From: QHCE01 sp038260095
Lineage (GTDB): Bacteria > Actinomycetota > Actinomycetes > Mycobacteriales > QHCE01
Length of the DNA stretch: 5,122 nt
Direction of reading: 5' to 3'
NCBI GenBank assembly: GCA_038260095.1
Contig: JBBSOC010000103.1
Location: 1-5,122, forward strand
The position numbers and the translations under genes are program-made. The notes beneath the pieces were generated by a model, which saw only the letters and a list, made by a program, of their open reading frames with translations, did not search any database and had not been told where the DNA came from. Of the stretch, positions 1 through 5,122 are shown one piece after another (positions within the stretch are counted from its first letter, which is position 1; each line of letters starts with the position of its first letter).

Positions 1-1239
1 CGATCCCAGTAGGGCTACTCCGATGAGCGCACCCGTTTGGCCACAGGCGTTGAACACTCCGGCCGCTATCCCAGAAAACTGTTGGGGAACATTAAACAGA
101 GCCGCGTGGCCAACAGCGGGCATTGCCCATCCGCCACCGAAACCGATCAGCCCTAGCGCGATCCCGATCAGCCAGTAGTCCCCGCTGGTCACGCTCGCGA
201 TGAATAAAATCCCTGCTCCCACGGCCGAGATCGCGAAACCAGAGATCGCAACGAATCGGGAACCCCAGCGTGCGATGCCGCTACCGCTGAAGTAGTTACT
301 CACCAGCGGCGTGACGGTGATTGGGATAAATGCCACTCCGGTGAGCGTGCTGGAAAAGCCGTGAGAATGTTGAAAATAGAACGCCAAAAAGAACAGCAGG
401 CCATAGAGCGAGCCTCGCCACACTCCCACCGCCACACTCCCGGCAGTAAACGATCGGGTTCGAAACAGCGACAACGGAAGCATTGGGTCTATTCGACGCC
501 GCTCCACGGCGATGAACGCGATACCGGCCACAATGAACACCAACGCACCAGTGATGGTTAGCGGAGCTGTCCAACCTAAAGCCCGTCCTTCGATCAGTGC
601 GGTAGCTAAACCGCCTAGGCTCAACACACTCAGGATCTGGCCTGCTATATCGACCGAAAGTCGGCGCTGAGGGTCCGGATTGCTGACGAGCCGGAGCCCG
701 AGAGCGACGAAAGCGCCAGTCACTATGTTGAGCAAGAACACCCAGCGCCAGCTCAACGTATCCACTAAAACTCCAGCCAGAAGCGGGCCCGACGTCAGGC
801 CAATAGATCCGCACAAGTTCAGCATCGCGAGTGCGTGAGCCCGCTCATCGCTACCCGGAAACACGTGGGCTATGAGCGAAAATGCTGACGTCACTAAAAC
901 CGCGCCCGCCGTCCCTTGCAGAAAGCGGAACACTATGAGCACCGAAATGTTGGGGGAGACTGCGCACAGGACTGAAGTAATCGTGAACGCTGCCACTCCA
1001 GCAAGGAGCGTTCGCTTAGCGCCCCAACGGTCCGCGACGCGTCCCGCGCTGAGCATGAAGCCGGCGAACGTCACAACGTAGGCGTTCGACACCCACTGAA
1101 CGCTGGCGAGCGAACCGCCGAAGGCTCGCTTGATATCTGGGATGGCTACCGACAACGCCGCGGCGTCGAGCACCACGATCATGAAACCCACCGAAACCGC
1201 GGCAAGTGCAATCTTACTGGAGCGGCGGCGGCTGTTCAT
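1..1239 (-). CDS. MFS multidrug-exporter-type permease, DHA2-like (3' end beyond window)
   Basis: Major facilitator superfamily permease that probably exports a drug or other small molecule by proton antiport across the cytoplasmic membrane. The frame is open for 413 codons from the ATG to the left edge, so the C-terminus is missing. Family marks seen: LDAAALSVAIP at residues 24-34 in TM1 (the usual LDxxIVNVALP), motif A GRVADRWGAKR at 66-76, the TM4 motif-B arginine R105 in FRFLQG, motif C GLTSGPLLAG at 147-156, SWRWVFLLN at 163-171, and EGRALGWTAP at 217-226. The last two are typical of 14-TM DHA2 exporters, and I count about 13 hydrophobic segments before the edge. The start is chosen because the short N-terminus (MNSRRRSS) leads straight into TM1. 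No good Shine-Dalgarno precedes it, so the start is less certain than the family. The substrate cannot be told. It lies downstream of the 1379-1798 gene on the same strand, across a gap with inverted repeats. Confidence 0.93.
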   Translation of the reverse strand, partial: MNSRRRSSKIALAAVSVGFMIVVLDAAALSVAIPDIKRAFGGSLASVQWVSNAYVVTFAGFMLSAGRVADRWGAKRTLLAGVAAFTITSVLCAVSPNISVLIVFRFLQGTAGAVLVTSAFSLIAHVFPGSDERAHALAMLNLCGSIGLTSGPLLAGVLVDTLSWRWVFLLNIVTGAFVALGLRLVSNPDPQRRLSVDIAGQILSVLSLGGLATALIEGRALGWTAPLTITGALVFIVAGIAFIAVERRRIDPMLPLSLFRTRSFTAGSVAVGVWRGSLYGLLFFLAFYFQHSHGFSSTLTGVAFIPITVTPLVSNYFSGSGIARWGSRFVAISGFAISAVGAGILFIASVTSGDYWLIGIALGLIGFGGGWAMPAVGHAALFNVPQQFSGIAAGVFNACGQTGALIGVALLGS

Positions 1240-1348
1240 GGTGCACGATTGCAAGCTACTGCCATCATCATCGATGAAACGACCAGTTCAGTGGCAGCGC
1301 ATTTTTGCCAAGTTCTCCTAACTTGGCAAAAATTTTTATCGTGCACCA
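1239..1348. repeat. Outer 11-bp inverted repeat flanking the MFS leader
   Basis: TGGTGCACGAT at 1239-1249 is repeated as its exact reverse complement ATCGTGCACCA at 1338-1348. Each copy contains the palindrome GTGCAC, and the two palindrome centres are 100 bp apart. The left copy overlaps the first base of the MFS start codon. The pair encloses the 14-bp inverted repeat at 1301-1333 but is not centred on it. It could be a pair of sites for one dimeric regulator, or chance. Only the repeat itself is directly seen. Confidence 0.5.
1301..1333. promoter_or_regulatory. Perfect 14-bp inverted repeat, candidate operator or hairpin before the MFS gene
   Basis: Arms ATTTTTGCCAAGTT (1301-1314) and AACTTGGCAAAAAT (1320-1333) are exact reverse complements separated by CTCCT. 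The element is much more AT-rich than its surroundings and sits 62 bp upstream of the MFS start codon. Perfect long dyads in front of exporter genes are commonly TetR- or MarR-family operators, which is the preferred reading; no such regulator gene is in the window. In the minus-strand transcript the repeat would form a stem with AGGAG, a Shine-Dalgarno-like sequence, in the loop, so RNA-level control is an alternative. A terminator is less likely: in the minus direction the stem is followed by GCGC, not a T-run, and on the plus strand, where TTTT follows, no gene precedes it. Confidence 0.6.
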
Positions 1349-1378
1349 CCTCGTAAGGGTTACCGTTGACATGGCGGG

Positions 1379-1798
1379 TTAACGGATTTTGGCGTGAAAA
1401 GGCCTACCGACGAACACCAACCGTTCCGTGCCGCCAAAGACTTCTTCTGCATACAGCACGTCAAACCCGTCAATATATGTTGCCAGCGCCCCAATGTCTG
1501 TTGAGAGGTCTGCATTGCCCTCGCTGTTGAGTGCGACTAGGCCGCTGAGTTCTTTCCGAAACTCTGCCGCCTCGGGCACGTTGGGCGTTGCGGTGAAGAC
1601 ATGTGCCCCACGGCCAGGGGTGTTTACCAGCCACCAGCGCGAAAACGGCTGCGCCGAGTCTGAAGTCAGCGTGTAACTATTCCATTGAACAACCTGCCCG
1701 TCGAACGATTGCATTGTATAACGATCGACCCCGATCACCAAGGAGGGTGCACAGAAGTCAGGAGAGATGATCTCACCGATTGATAGCTCTACGTCCAT
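1379..1798 (-). CDS. Small protein of unknown function, 139 residues
   Basis: I do not recognise this protein. It has no signal peptide, membrane segment or metal-binding cluster, and only one cysteine (C16), so it is probably a soluble cytoplasmic protein. The composition is rich in alternating hydrophobic and polar residues, as in a small beta-rich fold. The stretch from about residue 28 to 62 (YTMQSFDGQVVQWNSYTL, then RWWLVN) faintly recalls DUF4178-type domains, but this is too weak for a call. The start is decided by a strong AAGGAG seven bases before ATG at 1798. The frame stays open up to 1942, but that would overlap the dapA start and would ignore the ribosome site. It stops with TAA. 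It is divergent from dapA and reads toward the MFS gene 139 bp downstream, so the two could share a transcript unless the repeats between them separate them. Confidence 0.8.
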   Translation of the reverse strand: MDVELSIGEIISPDFCAPSLVIGVDRYTMQSFDGQVVQWNSYTLTSDSAQPFSRWWLVNTPGRGAHVFTATPNVPEAAEFRKELSGLVALNSEGNADLSTDIGALATYIDGFDVLYAEEVFGGTERLVFVGRPFHAKIR

Positions 1799-1805
1799 TG
1801 CTGAT

Positions 1806-1811
1806 CTCCTT
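1806..1811 (-). promoter_or_regulatory. Ribosome binding site deciding the start of the 139-residue gene
   Basis: On the minus strand this reads AAGGAG, followed by ATCAGCA and then the ATG at 1798-1796, a seven-base spacer. It is the best Shine-Dalgarno in the window and argues for the 1798 start over any upstream ATG in the same frame. Confidence 0.8.
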
Positions 1812-1833
1812 TTAGTTTGCCAGCCGACCATCA

Positions 1834-1875
1834 GGCTTCGCGTCCAGCGACAGACTCTAAAGGGTGAGCGAAGCC
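1834..1875. repeat. 8-bp inverted repeat in the divergent promoter region
   Basis: GGCTTCGC (1834-1841) and GCGAAGCC (1868-1875) are exact reverse complements, 26 bp apart, in the 111-bp gap between two divergent genes. It may be a pair of half-sites for a regulator or a weak hairpin. At this length chance is a real possibility. Confidence 0.3.
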
Positions 1876-1894
1876 AACCACGCTTGATACTCGC

Positions 1895-1908
1895 TGCTAG
1901 CGTTAGCA
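1895..1908. promoter_or_regulatory. Operator-like palindrome abutting the dapA start codon
   Basis: TGCTAGCGTTAGCA is an imperfect 14-bp palindrome (12 of 14 positions symmetric) centred on a CG step and ending one base before the dapA ATG. It fits the relaxed pattern TGnnAnCGnTnnCA seen in LacI/GalR-family operators. A repressor here would cover the proposed -10 box and the start point. Binding is inferred from pattern only. Confidence 0.35.
1898..1903 (+). promoter_or_regulatory. Candidate -10 box for leaderless dapA transcription
   Basis: TAGCGT fits the actinobacterial TAnnnT -10 pattern and lies at exactly -12 to -7 if transcription begins at the A of the dapA ATG (1910). No Shine-Dalgarno precedes that ATG, which agrees with a leaderless mRNA. 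No convincing -35 hexamer is visible. GATACT at 1886-1891 is an alternative -10, which would give a leader of about 12 bases. Confidence 0.35.
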
Positions 1909-1909
1909 C

Positions 1910-2827
1910 ATGGACAGTCGACATGAAGCGGTGACGCGGCAATTCGGCCGAGTCCTGACCGCGATGGTCACCCCCTTCACCGATGATGGTGCGTTAGATG
2001 TCGAGGGCGCTGCTCGGCTGGCCAACTATCTCATTGATGCCGGCAGCGACGGCCTCGTCGTCAACGGCACCACCGGTGAGGCCCCCACCACAACCGACTC
2101 CGAGAAACTCGAGCTACTACGGACCGTGGTGAACGCCGTGGGAAGCCGGGCGCGGGTCATCGCCGGTGTGGGCACCAATGACACCGCTCACACCGTGCAG
2201 TTGGCCCGCTCCGCGCAGGCAGCTGGTGCGCACGGGCTGCTCGTCGTTACCCCGTATTACAACAAGCCGCCGCAGTCGGGCCTGATCCGGCATTTCACCG
2301 CCGCCGCGGACGCTACGGAACTGCCGGTTATGCTGTATGACATTCCCGGTCGCAGCGGGGTCGCAATCGAGACCGACACCTTGGTGCGCTTGGCTGAGCA
2401 CCGGCAGATCGTGGCGGTCAAAGACGCCAAGGGTGATCTAGGTGCCACGTCATGGGTGATGGCCCGTAGTGATCTTGCCTATTACTCGGGCGAGGACATG
2501 CTCAACCTACCACTGCTTTCGATAGGGGCGGTCGGGTTCGTCTCTGTAGTCGCTCATGTTGCCGCTGCCCGGCTGCGTGAGCTACTCGATGCTTACCAAG
2601 CCGGTGAGGTTGTCCGTGCCGCAGCGCTGCACCGATCGCTGCTTCCCGCCTACACCGGTATTTTCCGCACGCAAGGGGTGATCAGTGTGAAGGCTGCGTT
2701 GGCCAGCGCGGACCTACCGGCCGGACCAGTACGGTCACCGCTGACCGACGCAACCGCGCACCAACGTGAGGTGCTCGCCGCCGACCTTGCCGCGGCCGAT
2801 ATTTCAATGATTACAGCACAATCATGA
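1910..2827 (+). CDS. dapA: 4-hydroxy-tetrahydrodipicolinate synthase
   Basis: Cytoplasmic enzyme that condenses pyruvate with L-aspartate-4-semialdehyde, the first committed step to diaminopimelate and lysine. It has 305 residues, a normal length for this family, forming a TIM barrel. All catalytic marks are present: GTTGE with T54 and T55, Y117 in TPYYNKP, Y143 with DIPGRS and the carboxylate-binding R148, and the Schiff-base lysine K171 in VAVKDAKGD. Residue numbers run ten above E. coli DapA. The positions matching E. coli H53 and H56 of the allosteric lysine site are D63 and K66, so lysine feedback is probably weak or absent, as in the Corynebacterium and Mycobacterium enzymes. The start gives the expected N-terminus before VLTAMVTPF but has no Shine-Dalgarno, consistent with leaderless translation. 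It leads an operon with rnj, 22 bp downstream, and diverges from the 139-residue gene. Confidence 0.97.
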   Translation: MDSRHEAVTRQFGRVLTAMVTPFTDDGALDVEGAARLANYLIDAGSDGLVVNGTTGEAPTTTDSEKLELLRTVVNAVGSRARVIAGVGTNDTAHTVQLARSAQAAGAHGLLVVTPYYNKPPQSGLIRHFTAAADATELPVMLYDIPGRSGVAIETDTLVRLAEHRQIVAVKDAKGDLGATSWVMARSDLAYYSGEDMLNLPLLSIGAVGFVSVVAHVAAARLRELLDAYQAGEVVRAAALHRSLLPAYTGIFRTQGVISVKAALASADLPAGPVRSPLTDATAHQREVLAADLAAADISMITAQS

Positions 2828-2835
2828 CACCACAT

Positions 2836-2839
2836 GGAG
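2836..2839 (+). promoter_or_regulatory. Ribosome binding site of rnj
   Basis: GGAG lies in the 22-bp dapA-rnj gap, ten bases before the ATG at 2850. The spacing is slightly long. It supports the 2850 start, which otherwise rests on an N-terminal tail that is variable in the family. Confidence 0.5.
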
Positions 2840-2849
2840 TTTCTCAGTA

Positions 2850-4559
2850 ATGACACAGTCACAAATCCATACCTCGGCCGCAGCGGCCACAACTCAGTCT
2901 GAGCTTCCAGAGCTACCCGCAGACGGGCTCCGAGTCGTATCGCTGGGCGGTCTCGGCGCGATCGGCCGCAACATGACCGTCTTCGAGTATCGCGGCCGTC
3001 TGCTCATCGTCGACTGCGGAATACTTTTCCCCGAACCTGAGCACCGCGGCGTAGATGTCATCTTGCCCGACTTCACACCTATCGCCGACCGACTCGATGA
3101 CATAGTGGCGGTGGTGCTTACGCACGGCCACGAAGACCACATCGGCGGTGTTCCGTATTTGCTGCGACTTAAACCTGATATTCCGCTTGTCGGTTCGCAG
3201 TTCACGCTAGCGTTGGTAGAGGCGAAACTGGTCGAACATCGAATCAAGCCCTACAGCCTCACCGTCGCTGAGGAACAACGAGAAAAGCTCGGGCCGTTCG
3301 AGTGCGAGTTCTTCGCGGTGAACCACTCCATTCCCGATGCCCTGGCTGTTGCCATCACCACCAGTGCTGGAACGGTGCTGCACACCGGTGATTTCAAGAT
3401 GGATCAACTGCCGATGGATGGTCGGCTCACTGACCTTGGCGGGTTCGCCCGACTTGGTCGGGAAGGAGTAGACCTGCTTCTTGTCGATTCCACCAACGCT
3501 GAGGTGCCCGGGTTCGTCACCCCGGAGCGGGAGATCGGTCCAGTACTTGACCAGCTGTTTCGTGCCGCGCCGCGCGCCATCATCGTCGCAAGTTTCGCCT
3601 CCCATGTGCACCGTGTGCAGCAAGTGCTCAACGCGGCTGCCGCCCATCGACGCAAAGTCGCGTTCGTGGGTCGCTCCATGGTGCGCAATCTGGGCGTGGC
3701 ATGTGACGTGGGGTTACTCACGGTGCCGCACAACACGTTGATCTCCATGGAAGAAGCCGCCAAGCTTCCGCCAGAGGAGATTGTGTTGATGAGCACTGGT
3801 TCACAAGGGGAGCCAATGAGCGCGTTGGGTCGCTTGGCGGCCGGCGACCATCACCACATTCACATTGAGCCCGGCGACACCATCGTGATGGCTTCCAGCC
3901 TGGTACCTGGTAACGAGACCGCGGTGTACCGAGTGATCAACGCCTTGATCCGTCTCGGAGCCGCTGTTATTCACAAGGAAGTCGCAAAGGTGCACGTCTC
4001 TGGACACGCTCCGGCTGGCGAACTTCTGTATCTCTACAATATGGTGCGACCACGTAACGTCATGCCCGTGCATGGTGAATGGCGGCACCTGCACGCCAAC
4101 GCCCGACTTGCCCAGCTCACCGGTATCGACCCGCAGCGCACCGTTATTGCTGCCGACGGCGATGTAGTAGATCTGGTGGATGGCCGGGTCAGCATCGTGG
4201 GAACAGTACCCAATCGCTATGTCTATGTTGATGGGCTCGCCGTCGACGAAGTGGGGGAGGCATCCCTCACTGAGCGCCGCGTGCTTGGGTACGAAGGCTT
4301 CATCGCTGTCACCGTAGTTATCGACAAAGCAACGGGCAAAGTCACCGGCGGCCCGTATGTAGTGGGACGTGGATTCACCGACCGCCCCGAGTTCGACGCT
4401 GTGCTACCACTGATCACGACCGCACTAGCCGCCGCGGCCGCCGAAGGCGTGACTGACTCCGGTGCGCTCCAGCAAATCTTGCGGCGTCTTGTCGGCAAGT
4501 GGGTGAGTTCTACCTACCGGCGGCGGCCGATGATCGTGCCAGCGGTACTGCATGTGTGA
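2850..4559 (+). CDS. rnj: Ribonuclease J
   Basis: Zinc-dependent cytoplasmic RNase of the metallo-beta-lactamase/beta-CASP family, combining 5'-to-3' exonuclease and endonuclease activity in rRNA maturation and mRNA decay. It has 569 residues, against about 558 in M. tuberculosis as I recall. Residues 1-27 are a low-complexity Ala/Thr/Gln/Pro tail; the MBL core begins at LRVVSLGGLGAIGRNM. Metal and catalytic residues visible: H92, H94, D96 and H97 in THGHEDHIGG, H159 in VNHS, D181 in HTGDFK, and H408 in PVHGE. The beta-CASP part includes VDSTNAE (212-218), SFASHVHRVQQ (248-258), FVGRSMVRN (272-280), STGSQGEP (315-322) and VHVSGHA (381-387, with H382 and H386). The C-terminal dimerisation domain ends in the conserved YRRRPMIVP. 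Nothing needed for activity is missing. It is likely cotranscribed with dapA and with the membrane-protein gene 30 bp downstream. Confidence 0.97.
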   Translation: MTQSQIHTSAAAATTQSELPELPADGLRVVSLGGLGAIGRNMTVFEYRGRLLIVDCGILFPEPEHRGVDVILPDFTPIADRLDDIVAVVLTHGHEDHIGGVPYLLRLKPDIPLVGSQFTLALVEAKLVEHRIKPYSLTVAEEQREKLGPFECEFFAVNHSIPDALAVAITTSAGTVLHTGDFKMDQLPMDGRLTDLGGFARLGREGVDLLLVDSTNAEVPGFVTPEREIGPVLDQLFRAAPRAIIVASFASHVHRVQQVLNAAAAHRRKVAFVGRSMVRNLGVACDVGLLTVPHNTLISMEEAAKLPPEEIVLMSTGSQGEPMSALGRLAAGDHHHIHIEPGDTIVMASSLVPGNETAVYRVINALIRLGAAVIHKEVAKVHVSGHAPAGELLYLYNMVRPRNVMPVHGEWRHLHANARLAQLTGIDPQRTVIAADGDVVDLVDGRVSIVGTVPNRYVYVDGLAVDEVGEASLTERRVLGYEGFIAVTVVIDKATGKVTGGPYVVGRGFTDRPEFDAVLPLITTALAAAAAEGVTDSGALQQILRRLVGKWVSSTYRRRPMIVPAVLHV

Positions 4560-4578
4560 GTAGCTGTATGACTTCGAT

Positions 4579-4583
4579 AGGGG
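4579..4583 (+). promoter_or_regulatory. Ribosome binding site deciding a GTG start
   Basis: AGGGG lies six bases before the GTG at 4590. An in-frame TAA at 4584-4586 excludes any upstream start, and the next in-frame ATG falls well beyond the membrane segment, so the GTG is the start. Confidence 0.65.
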
Positions 4584-4589
4584 TAACGG

Positions 4590-5122
4590 GTGACGTATAA
4601 CCCTCAGCCGTACCCCGAAAACGACCCCTATAATAGGCCGGGCTACCCGCCGGTCGGGCAACCACTCTCAGCCAATGACCCCTATCACCAGCCTGGTGCT
4701 CCCCGTCCAAGCTGGCAGCAATATGTCAACCCCGAGTCCGCTGCGGACTACTACGCTACGCAACCCCGCAGCGATGAGGACGATGCCGATGATGACGACG
4801 ATGAAGCGCTAGGGCGCCGCATCAATTGGCGCTGGCTCGTTGGAATCACTATTGGTGTCGTGGTCCTGATTCTCGCCGCAATTTTGTTGCATCATTCGGG
4901 TTCAGGTTCCAAATCTTCGGATAAACCGGCCGCGCACAAGCCCAGCCCGCTTACTGAGCAATGGCAGTCAGCGACGCCGGCCTCAATGTGGGCGTCGGCG
5001 ATCGTAGGCGACCTGCTGGTGGGGATCGAATGCGATCAGCGCGCTGGCCCACACGCCGATGGTGCTAGCTGTGTGCTCCAGGGGCGTGGGCTCGCTGACG
5101 GTCAGTCAAAATGGGAGCTTTC
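4590..5122 (+). CDS. Single-pass membrane protein, possible PQQ-like beta-propeller ectodomain (3' end beyond window)
   Basis: The 177 visible codons encode three regions. Residues 1-60 are disordered and rich in Pro, Tyr, Gln and Asn (NPQPYPENDPY, then NDPYHQPG), a cytoplasmic head common in actinobacterial envelope proteins. Residues 62-72 form an acidic run, DEDDADDDDDE. RRINWR then precedes one hydrophobic helix at about 83-100, which would place the C-terminal part outside. After a Gly/Ser/Lys/Pro linker (103-120) comes PLTEQWQSATP, then IVGDLLVG (138-145) and GLADGQSKWEL (167-177). The pattern W...GD-LLVG...L...DG...W is that of a PQQ-like beta-propeller blade, but only about one blade is visible, so the fold is inference. 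Cysteines C148 and C161 could form a disulphide outside the cell. The product is unknown. The gene follows rnj closely and is probably in the same operon. Confidence 0.8.
   Translation, partial: MTYNPQPYPENDPYNRPGYPPVGQPLSANDPYHQPGAPRPSWQQYVNPESAADYYATQPRSDEDDADDDDDEALGRRINWRWLVGITIGVVVLILAAILLHHSGSGSKSSDKPAAHKPSPLTEQWQSATPASMWASAIVGDLLVGIECDQRAGPHADGASCVLQGRGLADGQSKWEL

Noticed and set aside
296..814. Minus-strand open frame of 172 codons inside the MFS region
   Set aside because: It is a different frame of the same strand as the MFS gene, and its product is Arg/Ser-rich with no motif.
361..1321. Plus-strand open frames at 361-561, 872-1081 and 1130-1321
   Set aside because: They lie antisense to the MFS frame, which carries unmistakable family motifs. 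Their own translations look like shadows (Arg/Ser/Thr-rich, no ribosome sites).
1301..1337. The 14-bp dyad plus TTTT as a rho-independent terminator
   Set aside because: The T-run follows the stem only on the plus strand, where no gene is upstream. In the direction of the flanking genes the stem is followed by GCGC. Termination of stray plus-strand transcripts cannot be excluded.
1366..1371. TTGACA on the plus strand as a -35 box
   Set aside because: No -10 box follows at the right distance, and it would drive transcription antisense to the 139-residue gene.
1799..1942. Upstream extension of the 139-residue gene to an ATG at 1942
   Set aside because: It would overlap the dapA start on the opposite strand, adds a Arg/Trp-rich stretch with no protein-like character, and ignores the strong AAGGAG before the 1798 start.
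2876..2888. GGCCGC-A-GCGGCC hairpin near the start of rnj
   Set aside because: It arises from a run of alanine codons in the low-complexity N-terminal tail; nothing suggests a regulatory role.
2117..4498. Minus-strand open frames opposite dapA and rnj
   Set aside because: They are frame shadows of two strongly conserved genes; none has a domain or ribosome site.
4568..4600. Short ATG frame between rnj and the membrane-protein gene
   Set aside because: It has ten codons, no ribosome site, and overlaps the better supported GTG start.
4773..4805. GAT/GAC-rich stretch as a DNA repeat
   Set aside because: It is the coding sequence of the acidic run DEDDADDDDDE; codons vary and no regular repeat unit is present.

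Overview
The window looks like the chromosome of an actinobacterium. Its DapA and RNase J closely match my recollection of the Mycobacterium tuberculosis proteins (Rv2753c and Rv2752c), including the dapA-rnj gene order. There is also a plausible leaderless start and a GTG start. By eye the base composition is moderately GC-rich, lower than in typical mycobacteria, which would suit a Corynebacterium- or Lawsonella-like member of the Mycobacteriales. That placement is inference, and genus cannot be fixed from this sequence.

Layout. From 1 to about 1800 everything reads leftward (minus strand). A drug-exporter-type MFS permease starts at 1239 and runs off the left edge. Upstream of it, at 1379-1798, is a small unrecognised cytosolic-looking protein of 139 residues. 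The 139-bp gap between them (1240-1378) holds a perfect 14-bp inverted repeat in an AT-rich patch, plus a second, outer 11-bp inverted repeat. From 1910 to the right edge everything reads rightward, as a likely operon: dapA (4-hydroxy-tetrahydrodipicolinate synthase), then after 22 bp rnj (ribonuclease J), then after 30 bp a single-pass membrane protein with a proline/tyrosine-rich and acidic cytoplasmic head. This last protein is cut by the window end and may carry a PQQ-like beta-propeller outside the membrane. The 111-bp divergent gap (1799-1909) holds the dapA promoter region, with an operator-like palindrome touching the dapA start.

Function. DapA commits aspartate semialdehyde to diaminopimelate, for lysine and peptidoglycan. 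RNase J processes rRNA and degrades mRNA. The two reactions are unrelated, but their adjacency recurs in actinobacteria. The leftward pair looks like an accessory exporter module under its own control.

No stretch above 300 bases lacks a gene. I saw no tRNA, rRNA, CRISPR array, insertion sequence or integration site. I did not find a clearly novel system. The most interesting unexplained signals are the nested inverted repeats before the MFS gene and the palindrome at the dapA start.
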